From Turritopsis dohrnii (lineage: Eukaryota > Cnidaria > Hydrozoa > Anthoathecata > Oceaniidae), in NCBI GenBank assembly GCA_027922465.2, contig BQMF02000436.1:248001-312000 (forward strand): 64,000 nucleotides of DNA, written 5' to 3'. This document shows, in pieces, positions 36,247 to 46,755 of the stretch (position 1 is the stretch's first letter; each line of letters starts with the position of its first letter). Below the pieces are notes generated by a model. That model did no database searches and was not told where the DNA came from. It saw nothing but the letters and a program-made list of their open reading frames with translations. Position numbers and translations under genes: made by a program.

Positions 36247-36642
36247 TAAAATCTTTGCCAAAAATTAGTGCGTTGAACAAAGTTTATTGAATGAAATATT
36301 TGGAGCTACTATATATACAATAATAAAATGTATGGTTGGCAAAATTTCAGATTTCAAGCTGTGCTTCAAAATCCTTGTCGTTCACTTCACTAAAACAACA
36401 CAAAAGTAACACGAAAAATGTCTAAGCAATTTTAGCATACGATCTTCCTAAATAACATAGTATAATACAATAATAAATTAGGAAAGAGATACGAAAAAAC
36501 ATTCTTTCTTGCTCACCCAACCGTGAGTTGGGTAAATGAGAGACGGCACTCGGATCTCGAAGCTCAATTCAGCCTTGGCTTTCGAAGCGACAAGACGGAC
36601 AAGAAGGACATAATCGAGATAAGTATTTTCTTCCTATTCTTT

Positions 36643-37791
36643 ATGTTAGACGTTATGGAACAGGGAACATTAATAAGTCAGTTGTCTTCTGAGCAAACCA
36701 CAGAAGTTTTAACTCAAGTATTGCACACACTCCAACAGGTACAGCAAGACATTCAAGGAAATACAGCTGCAATAAATATCTTGCAAGCAAATTCTCAGGC
36801 ACAGCCTTCTTTAATACATAACCCACAGGGTCATAATATAGACTCACAGAGTCATACCTTTCTTGCACAGCAAGCAACTCTTTCTTCATCAATGCCTTCA
36901 TCATCATCATCTAAAAGGATGAGTGAGGTGAATTCTAATAAAAGTAAGAAAAGGATACGAGTGGAGGAAGAAAGTGATGAATACCCTTTGTTAAGTCTTG
37001 GGGAAGAAGACGATGATATTGAGGACCAAATAGATAATTTGTTAGGTACTTCTGCTGGTTCTGATAGGGATGCAGAAGAGGATAATTTTAACAACCTGAT
37101 TGCCTCACTTCAAGATGAAGTGAATATAGATCAAGAGGCAGGGCCTGCCATTAAGGATAATTTAGCTAAGTGTGTAAACGACATTTGGAACAAGCCCTTA
37201 CCTAAGGAAAAATATCTTGATAAGCTGAAAAGGCATGGCATTCCAGCTAACATTGATATGAGAGTTAAAAAATGTAATCTGGAAATTTGGAACAATGCTA
37301 CTTCTTCCAAATCAAAATCTACAGATTTAAAATTTCAAAAAGTACAAATGGCCCTTACTAAAAGCTCCTCATGTATGATTGAATCAGTCAATGATATTAT
37401 GACGTTCATGGATAATAATAACAATAAATCTTTGGATCGTAAAGAGGTTAAGTCTTTATTGGAAGGACATGTTAAAAAGTGCATGGAGGCCACTAGCATC
37501 ATGGCGGGCATCAATTCGTATACTGATAGCCTCAGGAGGGAGTTCCTGTCATATACTTCTCGTGAGTTATAACCCCTAGTTTTCGATCCAGAGAGTACTA
37601 AAGGGGATCTTTTGTTTGGAGAAAATATTTCCAAACGTATTTCTGAAGTAAAATCTTCTATGAGAACTTTTAATAATTCAAAAAACTACCAACGTCCTTC
37701 AAAATTCCCGAGGGGATGCAGATCGGGGTACTACACAACAGCTGCAAGAGGCAAACAATCAAGTCACATGAAATCAAGGAAAAGCCAATAG
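36643..37791 (+). pseudogene. DIRS gag-like protein, one in-frame stop
   Basis: The ATG at 36643 is followed by a 382-codon frame broken only by a TAA at 37570-37572. The protein has a coiled-coil-prone start (QTTEVLTQVLHTLQQVQQDI), a Ser-rich and acidic middle (SSSSSKRMSEVNSNKSKKRI, then many Glu/Asp) and helical C-terminal stretches. After the stop the frame continues with KGDLLFGENISKRISEVKSS, matching the conserved FGDD-like segment of DIRS Gag. The stop is therefore a mutation and not the natural end. An in-frame codon further left at 36523 is a GTG inside the terminal repeat and is not a likely start. Confidence 0.7.
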
Positions 37792-39707
37792 AGGTACAAA
37801 ATTTTGATTCCTTTTACTTAGATATCCTAGCAGCTGATATGAAAGCTTACAAAGCTGGTAATATCAAATATTTCTATGATGTTTGGAAAACTTACACAAC
37901 TGATTCATATATTCTAAATATAGTTAGGGAAGGGTTAAGACTAGATTTTATTAACCCTCCACAACAACATAAAGTACATATGTGTTCCATGTCTGAGGAT
38001 GAACTTACATGTTTAGATATGGAAATTGATAAACTATTAGAAAAAGAAGTTGTTCAATGTACTCAAAATGAATCTGTTCAATTTGTATCAAATCTTTTCA
38101 CTAGACCTAAAAAAGATGGTTCTAAACGTATGATTCTCAATTTAAAGCAATTGAATACTAATATTGTTTACAAACATTTTAAAATGGAGTCTATACAAAA
38201 TGTTTTAGATGCTATTGAACCAAACTGTTATATGGCTTCAGTAGATCTTAAAGATGCTTTTTTCTCTATACCTATTGCTCCAGACCATATCAAATACTTG
38301 AAGTTTATCCACAGGAAATTGTTTTATCAATTCGTTTGTATGCCGAATGGATATGGCCCAGCTATGAGGATATTCACAAAAGTGAATAAGGTTCCTTTTT
38401 CTCGGCTAAGACAGAAGGATCACATTTCTGTTGTTTATGTTGACGATTCTTACCTACAGGGGAAAACTTTTCAGAGTTGTCATGAGAATGTTGTTGACAC
38501 AGTCAATACACTTCGTTCTCTGGGATTTACCATACATGCTGAGAAATCTGATTTTATACCTAAGACTTATATTACCTTTTTGGGGTTTGAGTTTAATTCA
38601 GTCTCTATGACTATCACTCTCACCTTGCAGAAAAAGGAAAAGATATCCAATTTATGTAGGAAACTTATTTCTAAATCTGAAAAACATAGTATTAGATCTG
38701 TAGCTAGTGTTATTGGTAATATTGTCTCTAGTTTGCCAGCAGTTCCCTTTGGCAAATTATTCTATAGACATTTAGAGAGAGACAAAATTAAGGCTTTAAA
38801 ATTTAATAAGGGTAATTTTGACAGTCATATGACGCTTTCAGATAATGCTATCAATGAGCTCATCTGGTGGAAGGACAACATTCATTCTTCTTTTCATTAT
38901 ATTAGATCTCTTCCAATTGACTTGGTCATTTTTACAGATGCTAGCAAACTTGGTTGGGGCATCACTGATGGGCACAAGTCTTCAGGGGGTCAGTGGTCAG
39001 AATTAGAATAGGAAAAACATATCAATTGGCTTGAACTGAAAGCTATATTTATTGGGATCATGACTTTTTCTAAAAATGCACAATTTAAACATATTCAAGT
39101 TAGGTGTGATAACACTACTGCCATAGCTTATATTAATAATATGGGTGGTATGCAGTCTTTGGAATGTAATATACTTTCTAAAGATATATGGTTATGGTGT
39201 AAAGTTCAGAATCTTTGGATTTCTGCAGCTTTCATTCCTGGAAAGCAAAATAATATTGCTGATAAATACTCTAGGAAATTTAATGAAGGAACTGAATGGC
39301 AACTACATCCTAAGCTTTTTCAGGTGATTGTGAACCAATGGTATAAACCTGATGTCGATCTTTTTGCTAGTCGTATCAATAAGCACATTGACAGATATGT
39401 GAGCTGGCATCCAGACCCCTTGGCAGAAAATGTTGATGCCTTTTCTTTTAAATGGGAAGTTGATTCATTTTATATCTTTCCTCCTTTTAGCGTTATCAGC
39501 AAAGTGATCACAAAGATCAAACAAGACCAATGCCGTGGCATATTGATAATACCAAATTGGCCCAGTCAGCATTGGTATCCACGGGCGTTAGAGCTAGCCA
39601 AGGATCAGATCAAATTTGCCCCAGGCAACAATTTAATCCTGCCACAGGAAAGTTGCAAGCAACATCCTTTGCACTCTCAACTCCATTTATTGGCACTGCT
39701 GATATGA
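37716..39707 (+). pseudogene. DIRS reverse transcriptase / RNase H, one in-frame stop
   Basis: Overlaps the end of gag in another frame. The reverse transcriptase shows FTRPKKDGSKRMILNLKQLN, then MASVDLKDAFFSIPIAPDH and the catalytic SVVYVDDSYLQG. RNase H begins at LVIFTDASKLGWGITDG. A single TAG at 39009-39011 interrupts RNase H, and the same frame then continues through CDNTTAIAYINNMGG and AAFIPGKQNNIADKYSR. The final part (DVDLFASRINKHIDRYVSWH) is the conserved tail of DIRS RT-RH proteins. Apart from the TAG the frame is open over 663 codons, so the damage is recent or the stop could be read through. Confidence 0.88.
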
Positions 39708-40669
39708 GGTGTGACAGCTTTAGTAACTCCACTGTGCACATCCTTGGTTCATGTCTACGAGACTCAACCAAGAAGAAATACTCATCCCACTGGGAAAATT
39801 TCTGCAATTACTGTGCATCAGTTTTAAAGAAGGAGCCTATAGATGCTTCCCTTCAAAACATTCTTAATTATTTTTCATTCCTTTTTGAGCAAGGAAAATC
39901 GTTTTCAGTCATAAATGCAGCTAAAGTGGCTATTTCTAATTACATTCATTTTCCTCCATATAAATTTTTATCGGAACATCCTATTGTAAACAAATATTTT
40001 GATGGATTGTTTAATCTGAAACCTCCCATCCCTAAACACAATTTAGTATGGGATGTTAACATTATTTTTGAATACTTCCAAAGTATTGGTGATAACTCAT
40101 CTTTACCAGATAAAGTTTTGTCACAAAAACTATGTTTACTTTTGTTAATTCTTGGAGGTCAAAGGGTTAACACCATACATTCATATTCTATTGAATATAT
40201 GCGTATGACTGAGAACGATGTTACTTTTACTCCAAATACTGTTTTAAAACACTCTAGAAAAGGTAGTAAGCTAGATTCGTTTACCTACAAGGCATACAAC
40301 GTTGATAGCAATTTATGTATTATTGAATGCTTGAAAGAATATCTTCACAGAAGAAATTCACGTGTAACATCTGATGTCCACAAATTAATTGTTACTCATG
40401 GAAAGCCTTACAAAGCAGCTTCCATTGATACGATTAGAAGGTGGATAAAAGATTTATTTATTTCATGTGGCCTTAATAAATTTTCTCCTCATAGTTGTAG
40501 GTCAGCAAGTACCAGCAAAGCTCTGGAGGTTGGAATTGATTTAGAAGGGATAATGAAGAAAGCGTGTTGGAAAAATTGCAACACCTTCTATCAATATTAC
40601 AAGAAAAATATCATTACAACTGCTTCTGATGTGGACTTTAACCTTTTATTTTCAAGTGTTGTGAAATAA
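39530..40669 (+). CDS. DIRS tyrosine recombinase (YR)
   Basis: 379 codons, open, starting at an ATG that overlaps the end of RT-RH in a different frame. Its N-terminal core-binding-like segment (LRDSTKKKYSSHWENFCNYC) is followed by the catalytic domain. The first Arg is in LLILGGQRVNTIHS, the His-x-x-Arg pair in FSPHSCRSASTSKALEVG, and the nucleophile Tyr in CNTFYQYYKKNI, so the R-HxxR-Y set is complete. DIRS elements use this enzyme instead of a DDE integrase to insert a circular intermediate. It is the only fully open frame of the element; whether it is active is unknown. Confidence 0.9.
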   Translation: MPWHIDNTKLAQSALVSTGVRASQGSDQICPRQQFNPATGKLQATSFALSTPFIGTADMRCDSFSNSTVHILGSCLRDSTKKKYSSHWENFCNYCASVLKKEPIDASLQNILNYFSFLFEQGKSFSVINAAKVAISNYIHFPPYKFLSEHPIVNKYFDGLFNLKPPIPKHNLVWDVNIIFEYFQSIGDNSSLPDKVLSQKLCLLLLILGGQRVNTIHSYSIEYMRMTENDVTFTPNTVLKHSRKGSKLDSFTYKAYNVDSNLCIIECLKEYLHRRNSRVTSDVHKLIVTHGKPYKAASIDTIRRWIKDLFISCGLNKFSPHSCRSASTSKALEVGIDLEGIMKKACWKNCNTFYQYYKKNIITTASDVDFNLLFSSVVK

Positions 40670-40897
40670 CTTATATGTTAGGTTTTCTTGTAAACATGTT
40701 GCTTGATTACATATATATATGAAGTGTTTATATTTACTACTTATGTTTTCCCATGCAGGCTTCTATTTATCGCATTACAATTAATTGCACTATAGTCCGA
40801 TACCTGGAATATTTGGTAGTTCTTGGTACTCAAATATTGTTATCCTGGACGGGCTTTAAAATCTCATTTACCCAACTCACGGTTGGGTGAGCAAGAA

Positions 40898-41196
40898 TAA
40901 GAAAGTAACCGATTACTTACGTATGAAGGTTGCTTGATGTTCTTGCGATCCCAAACCGTGAGTTGTTGGTAAGTGCCCACCCTTACAACTCATTCCCTCA
41001 CACCTTTCACTTACCAACTTTAGATATGCGTTACATTTACAATAACATACGCAAAGAATAATCCTCCAGGATAACTCTTCCTTCAAAGTTTGAGCTTCGA
41101 GATCCGAGTGCCGTCTCTCACTTACCAACAACTCACGGTTTGGGATCGCAAGAACATCAAGCAACCTTCATACGTAAGTAATCGGTTACTTTCTTA
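40898..41196 (-). mobile_element. 299-bp fold-back element related to the DIRS termini
   Basis: 78-bp perfect inverted arms (40898-40975 and 41119-41196) surround a 143-bp centre. Read on the minus strand, the arm ends ACCGTGAGTTGTTGGTAAGT. It then runs into GAGAGACGGCACTCGGATCT then CGAAGCTC, the same sequence that follows the left terminal repeat of the full DIRS element (36538-36565). It starts at the base after the DIRS element ends. It looks like a non-autonomous DIRS relative in opposite orientation. Confidence 0.75.
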
Positions 41197-41406
41197 GTCT
41201 CTCCCACTTACAGTACCATGCTTTGAAACGGAAAAAAAGCAAAGTCAGCTAATAATTGTATTCCACCGTGTAACGTCAACACGAAAGTTGGAGGATGAAG
41301 ATGATGATGATGATGATGATGATGAACAAAATCGGAAACTGACATTCGCCTATCTCGTGAAACTACTATGCCTCCTCGCTCGCTTACGCTCGCTGCGGGG
41401 GCAATA
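41197..41406 (+). repeat. Dispersed repeat X, part B (copy 1)
   Basis: Matches 49965-50160: CTCCCACTTACAGTACCATG through TCGCTCGCTTACGCTCGCTG then CGGGGGCAAT. It contains a longer (GAT)n run (41291-41327) than the other copy. Confidence 0.85.
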
Positions 41407-41795
41407 ACTCGAAAACCCAATTGTAGTTATTCAAATATACCAAAGTTCCGTCAAATCCGACCTTTTTTTGAGGTCTCCAGGCTGCCCCAAAGTTTTAGCT
41501 TCGTTTTGATGCAAAACTCCGTCCCCAGGCACAAAAAAATCAAAATTTCAAAAACACCCCCAGATATTCACCCAAGGAACAAGTGTGCAAAATTTCAGCC
41601 AAATCCGACCGTTTTTCAGGCTGCCCCAAAGTTTTTCGGACAGACACACAGACATTCTCAGATTTTAGCTCAACTGAAGTTGAGAATAAGGTATTCGGTG
41701 AAGGAATGAGTACACAAAATTTAAATTTTTTATAAAGTCTCGACGTCCAAGGAATGGCCATATGAATTTTAAAAGTTTTCAAGCAAGATTTAGAG
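41407..41795. repeat. Fragment of a dispersed repeat with degenerate internal duplications
   Basis: The phrases CCAAATCCGACC and GGCTGCCCCAAAGTTTT each occur twice, and the block ends with GGACAGACACACAGACATTC. Similar wording (CCAAATTTGGCCCAAATTGT) recurs at 51410-51610. No open frame with a recognisable domain. Confidence 0.4.
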
Positions 41796-41987
41796 GGGAG
41801 TCATTTTAAACCAGGGGAGTCAGGATTTCCTAGGAAATGTTAACTCTAGGGAGTCATAATTTACTAGTTTATATTAACTGGGGAGTTATAATCAACTAGT
41901 TTATTTTGATGGTGGAGTTACAATTAACTAGTTTATTTTGATGCGGGAGTCATTATTTAGGGGAGTTAAAATTTACTGTGACACCGG

Positions 41988-42587
41988 TAACAAAGCCTGG
42001 GATTATATTGTGTCAAAGGCACTTTTCTGGAGGCTCATAACTGGATTTTTGCGTTCGAGAACAGTAGCCTCTATATTCATTTTCTGAGGAACTATCAGTC
42101 ACTTCAAAATTATCATCTTCGCTTTCAAATCATCTTTACTGAAGGTGGGGTGGGCCATCTTCATCTTCACTGGCGATAGGGTGAGTGTTATAAACAGGAT
42201 AGAAAAGATGTTTCAGATTCGATGAGCTTATAACCAGTGGGGGGTCTTACTGCATTGGCATTTTAGTGAGTAAAATATCTACAGTTGTCAAATCGGTAAA
42301 AGTTTTTAATGACAATAACTATTTTTGCTAATTTTGCAATTGTATTTATTAGCCACTCCACATACTTGATTCTAACAATAATATCATTAAAGGTTGCCAT
42401 GAAGATTAAGTTTTGAAAAAAACATTTTACTAGCCTTGTAGCCTAGGCAATAATACGTTTCAACAGTCGAGCTTGTTCTCCAGTATGTCAGGGGGATTAA
42501 AAGTATTCTAACAAGCGTTTTATGCTTGAATATTTTTCATTTTTAAACATAATATATTTTTTCATAATACAAGCATTTTAGTATCAT
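41988..42587. other. Region downstream of the toxin-like gene
   Basis: Contains the presumed 3' UTR of the minus-strand gene at 42588 and an acidic minus-strand open stretch (about 42170-42030, ESEDDNFEVTDSSSENEY) that ends in a stop without a clear start. It could be a remnant of transposon protein. Confidence 0.35.
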
Positions 42588-44202
42588 TCAATTTGTGCCA
42601 GCTTCGTACTTGTCATCTTGCGGTTCATCCGCGAAATTCTCTTTTTCTGCATTCTCTTCCTTCTTCTCCTTCTTTCCTTTCTTGAATATACCATGTTTCC
42701 ATGGTGCACTGAAGAATCGTGCTCGACCAGCTTCTTCAATTGGATAACAGGACTTCCATTTGGCCAGGTTGGTAGCAGGGGTACATTCAGCATTGTTGTT
42801 TCCACCATGTATTTTGCCTGCAGCTTTTCCACCAGGGGCTTGACTCTGTGTGTGTAGTGCATATTCATTTGGACACCAGTTGGATCTGTAATCATACAAG
42901 TCGCAGGGAAGAAGACATGGGTGATCATCGGAATCGTCTGGTTTTCCATAGCATGCACTTGGCCAATCCAGGTAACTTGCTTGCCATTGAATTTGCTTAA
43001 CTTTAGTTGGGCAGCCTTCCAGGAAATCAGAAAGGACATTAGTAAGCTCATTGAACCTTTTTCTCAAGGGGTCGATCATTTTTGCAGTGTCGTCTTTGAT
43101 GGCTTTAAAAATAACTTTTTTTGTGTCTTGAATATCTGGTGCATCACCGTCGTTCAAGCTGTTTGGCCAAACTTGTCCTGTAAGTTCATCTTTGTACTGA
43201 AGTTTCGCATATTTGTAATTTCCATGTGGCGCATTTTTATAGTCGTGGCCACGAATCTTGTGATACCGTTTCATATTCAAAGATTTCAGTGCATTAACGA
43301 TATCATCTCTCATATCAGACCATTCCTCAGCAAGTGCACATTCAGGAAGCTGGTTATGACGTATCAATTCCAAGTAAACTGCAGCCATATACATCATGTA
43401 ACCATTGAGCACGGCAATCCAGTTTGGTGTGAAATTTACATCATCATTATTCTGTGGAAACATTGTCTCCTTCATCCTTACGATATCTTTCAAGTCGTCG
43501 CGTGTTATATCGGTTGGACATTTTGTTGTGATGTAATGAAGATCATGCCAATAACTTGTAAGATCTTTAAAATGATCATAAGTTTGATATTGTTCGATGC
43601 GTCCTTCAACTCTTCTTTCAATTTTCTCCCAAAGTCCGCTACCAACACCTAGGTGAAAATGTTTTTCATTTTAGTTGGAACAAATTAAATGGATTTTGCA
43701 CACATTTTCTACAGATATTTAAATGTCATACCTTTTACTGATAAAGAAAGAACAGATGTGAATATGCCATTGCCAGCACGTATGAACCCACCATAAGGTT
43801 GTGGAACAAGATGAGATATTCCAATTCCCAATGCAACAAATTTCTTGAAAGTGTTTTGTAATTTTTGAGTGCTACCTGCAACAGTGGATCCTGAGTCAGG
43901 AACTGATGGAAACTTGAAGTTAGTTAAGTCTGGTTTCTCCTCCAGTCTCATCAGCTCACAACCTTCACAGTTAGGGCATGATGCACTTGATCCACCATTT
44001 CGTTTGGTGATTTCAGGATCACTTGGCTTTGCTTTAACGGCAATGACCAATATTGGCAGCAAAAAAATTGCTAAAGATAAAATTTTTTATGTATTAATTT
44101 AACTAGGCGTTGTTTCTTTCACTTGAGTATGTGTAAGGAAAAGCGAATTACGAATTGTATATAAGAATTACACTTACAGTTTATAAACTTACAGTTCCAC
44201 AT
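42588..44202 (-). CDS. Secreted protein resembling jellyfish/Cry-like alpha-helical pore-forming toxins
   Basis: Three minus-strand exons fit: 44193-44202 (start codon plus ten bases in all), 43732-44070 and 42588-43648, giving 469 codons with no stop or frameshift seen. The first residues form a signal peptide, followed by a short Lys-Arg-containing segment and a Cys cluster (CPNCEGC). Next come a Gly-rich hydrophobic stretch and a run of long amphipathic helices (the segment around WEKIERRVEGRIEQY and the hydrophobic helix near NWIAVLNGYMMYMAAVYLEL). The second half has six or more Cys and a Lys/Glu-rich tail. Length, signal peptide and helix pattern resemble cubozoan/medusozoan jellyfish toxins, whose N-terminal domain is likened to insecticidal delta-endotoxins. 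Those act on cell membranes after nematocyst discharge. No close match was computed, and a non-toxic secreted relative is possible. The ATG choice depends on the tiny first exon. Confidence 0.55.
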
Positions 44203-44445
44203 TCTTCTATGACTTTCTTCCAAGAACTAAAAAAGATGCCTGGTGTTGTGATGAAGTATGTTAAGTGAAGCAAGCTGATCAATTCATCGAACATGTCACT
44301 AAATTGACATGACAAAAAATATCTCAATTGACTTTTTTATGCTTCACTGAATACAATTATGTTGAAATCTGTAAGATCATTTCTTGGTTTGTTTTTGGAA
44401 GTTGACTTAAAGTTACCATGAACCTGAAAAAACAAGTTGGGCAGA
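44203..44445. other. Short upstream region of the toxin-like gene
   Basis: Should contain the 5' UTR and promoter of the gene at 42588-44202 (-). No distinctive element recognised. Confidence 0.35.
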
Positions 44446-44476
44446 TCATCATGGGTCCCGTCAACGGTGGCGGCCA

Positions 44477-44478
<2 letters not shown>

Positions 44479-44513
<35 letters not shown>
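44479..44513. repeat. Poly-C run, 35 bases
   Basis: An uninterrupted C homopolymer followed by ACCACCACCA. The length may be unreliable in an assembly. Confidence 0.95.
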
Positions 44514-44551
44514 ACCACCACCATATTTTTTCAAAATCACTATTTTTTAAC

Positions 44552-45110
44552 TTGATAGTCGAAAATAATCATCCAAATGCTACATGGACCATCATGGACT
44601 CACTTTCGATCGTAGTAATATATATTTTCAACAACAACCAACCAGCACTGAAAAGATTCGAAAACGTCGAACAATTGCTTTTAAAAGCCATAAGCAACCA
44701 TGACTATACTAAACAATTAGAAACAATTAGAGATTTCGATGTTAACCAAATCGAATCTGAACTAGATCTTTTAGAAACTATTTTTAAAGAATCTGAACCG
44801 GTGGACTTTCGAGAAATTTGTAAAACATTGAAGACAATTGACAAAGGAAACCGTCCATTGATTAAAAACGTTTGGACTATTGTTCGGCTCGTATTGACAA
44901 GTGGTGCTCTGCGACACCCGAGCGCTCATTTTCCATGCAAAGGAGAATCAAGACATGGCTTAGGTCAACTATGGGTCAAAAGCGCTACAACGCCTTGGCA
45001 GTACTCAATTCACACCCAGAAATTGTCGACAGAATATCATTAATTGAAGTTGCAAAAAGGTTCACTGATTGTAAGGAAAAACGAGTTTGGCACATTCAAA
45101 GAAAACGATT
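44552..45110 (+). pseudogene. hAT transposase C-terminal (dimerisation) fragment, frameshifted
   Basis: The first frame (44552 onward) reads LETIRDFDVNQIESELDLLE and a helical region up to about 44890. A second frame (from about 44872) then continues with ATPERSFSMQRRIKTWLRST and KRYNALAVLNSHPEI, the hallmark Dimer_Tnp_hAT block (ERSFS...LKTWLRSTM...L). The change of frame at about 44890-44920 and the missing DDE part show that it is dead. Confidence 0.8.
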
Positions 45111-45327
45111 TATAGTTCTATTTATAGTTTGTACTTGGAGCAGCTTTCTTAAACAGACCAAATCAAACCTTAAACACTGTTTTTTTCTCCAATTAAATAA
45201 CGTTTTAGGGTGTTTTGAGGGTGCAAAAAAGAAAAATTTTCTTCGTCGCCCAATCATGGTGGCCGACATTTTTTCCCCAAATATGGCCCCCTCACTCCAA
45301 ACGGCTCGCCGGGGCCCATGATCATTA

Positions 45328-46755
45328 ATGAAATAGGTTACTTTTTGTGGTTTTAGATTGCTTCAAATAATGAAAGAATTCAAGTGCTACTTTTGATATA
45401 AGTAATTCGATTTTATTGACAAAACATGAAAAAGTTGTAGTTAACCAGAGATTATGGATTCGCCGATTTATTTTGGTGTAGATCGCTTTGCACATTCAGA
45501 GCCTTCACTTATCAAGCTTGAGATTCTGAACACTTTGTGAATATTCTGAATATTACTGGAGTGTTCCCAATCATAAGATCTCAGTAACAACATGTTTCCG
45601 AGGGAGTCGTCTCCGAAAGGCGTATTTTAATAACGTTGCTATCGTTAATGATATTGATGTGTTATTCCTAATGTTTTAGGAATTATATTCCTTACGTTTT
45701 TTTTTTAATAAAAACTTTTTACGAAATTATTTTCAAGTAAGGAATCAGAAAATCGAGTTTTTGTATAGGCTTAGTCAAGAAGGTTGATATCGACGGATGC
45801 TGTGATCTGCAACATTAATGACAGAACTGCAATTAAAGATCACACGCTTCAAGGAACTGCAAATAAAAACCAAAACCAAATGTGACATAAGTTTTGCAAT
45901 GTGATTACGTGATCAAATTATCGGGTCTTGTTTACAATTTTTGATGGAGCATTCAGAATTAAGTTTTTCGTGGTATTTCATGCGTTTGATCTTGTCACTA
46001 AAAGCAAACGCACACAAAAATCTGTAGTCAGATCAGAAAGAATTGAAGTTGGATGAAAAACTTAGGTAAGTATTTCTGATAGAGGTAATTGACCAACGTT
46101 TTTTCAACTCGTTATACAAAACCCAACAAAACTATTATCTGCACATCACATAAATAAAACTAATTTTGTCACCATGGTGATAAAATGTTTTGAAGTTGTT
46201 GGTTATCACTCATATTTGCTTTGTGAAATTTTTCAACGAGAAATTTTGCAACTGAAAAACCAAATAACGAACTAAAAATTAGTGAGAAAATTCTATTGTG
46301 AAGTTAAATCATGTCCACTTTAAGAACTTTAATTTTCTCATCAGTAACTTAATGCAAAACGAATCTTTCAGTGGTGGAACCAACCTAAAATACTTTTCTC
46401 CATAAATAGTTCTAAAGATTGTTGGATAGTTAACACAATCTTGCTGAAGTAAATTGAGTTCTTGAAGCATCGCCAAATACAGACTGTCCTTTGTAAATGA
46501 ACCACATATGATATTCCTCGGAACATTCGGCGGTGATTAAATGCAATATTGTCAGGGAAGACAAAGCAAAATGTGAGACATGCAAAATCATTGGGCATAT
46601 ATGAATTCATTTTTTAAGGAGACTTAAAACTACGGCATTATCTTCATACATAAATTAAGATATCTTTTTAGCTGATTAACAAGCGTTACCAGAGATTGTG
46701 CGATTCAGGAGTGAGAAGGAAAACAACGGATTATTAATTTAAAACGAAAACCTTC
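45328..46755. other. Intergenic
   Basis: No recognisable coding exon. Short frames only (80 codons at 46368-46610, minus) and no obvious repeat structure. Confidence 0.4.

Larger units (their letters stand above)
36506..40897 (+). mobile_element. DIRS-type tyrosine-recombinase retrotransposon
   Basis: 4.4 kb bounded by 36-bp inverted repeats (36506-36541 and 40862-40897; core TTCTTGCTCACCCAACCGTG then AGTTGGGTAAATGAGA). The repeat itself contains a hairpin, ACCCAAC-CGTGA-GTTGGGT. Three open frames follow in DIRS order: gag, reverse transcriptase/RNase H and tyrosine recombinase. No target duplication is visible, as expected for recombinase-mediated insertion. Gag and RT-RH each carry one in-frame stop; the recombinase frame is open. 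Confidence 0.9.
29002..41987. mobile_element. Outer composite element with TGACTCCC-repeat termini (13 kb, nested insertions)
   Basis: The left end begins CCGGTGTAGCGG then ATTATTTTAACTC and continues with five AATNATGACTCCC motifs (29036, 29067, 29102, 29123, 29184). The right end is inverted: seven GGGAGTCAT/GGGAGTTA motifs (41797-41965) finishing GTTAAAATTTACTGTGACACCGG at 41987. Both ends also share AAAATAAACTAG. Motif arrays like these often bind transposase. No transposase specific to this element was found, and a target duplication could not be resolved, so two separate small elements in opposite orientation remain possible. Confidence 0.5.
44446..45327 (+). mobile_element. hAT transposon relic
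   Basis: Bounded by imperfect inverted ends ATCATCATGGGTCCCGTC (left) and the complement of ATGATCATGGGCCCCGGC (right). The left side has a GC-rich GGTGGCGGCCAGGC followed by a 35-base C run (44479-44513). The inside encodes a broken hAT dimerisation region. Target duplication not resolved. Confidence 0.6.

Noticed and set aside
36523..36642. Extended gag start at 36523
   Set aside because: The codon is GTG and lies inside the terminal inverted repeat; the ATG at 36643 is preferred.
40913..41164. 83-codon open frame sharing ERRHSDLEAQ with the start of the DIRS gag frame
   Set aside because: The shared peptide comes from terminal noncoding sequence common to the DIRS and its fold-back relative, not from a second gag gene.
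42921..43652. 243-codon plus-strand open frame
   Set aside because: It is the antisense shadow of the large exon of the toxin-like gene.
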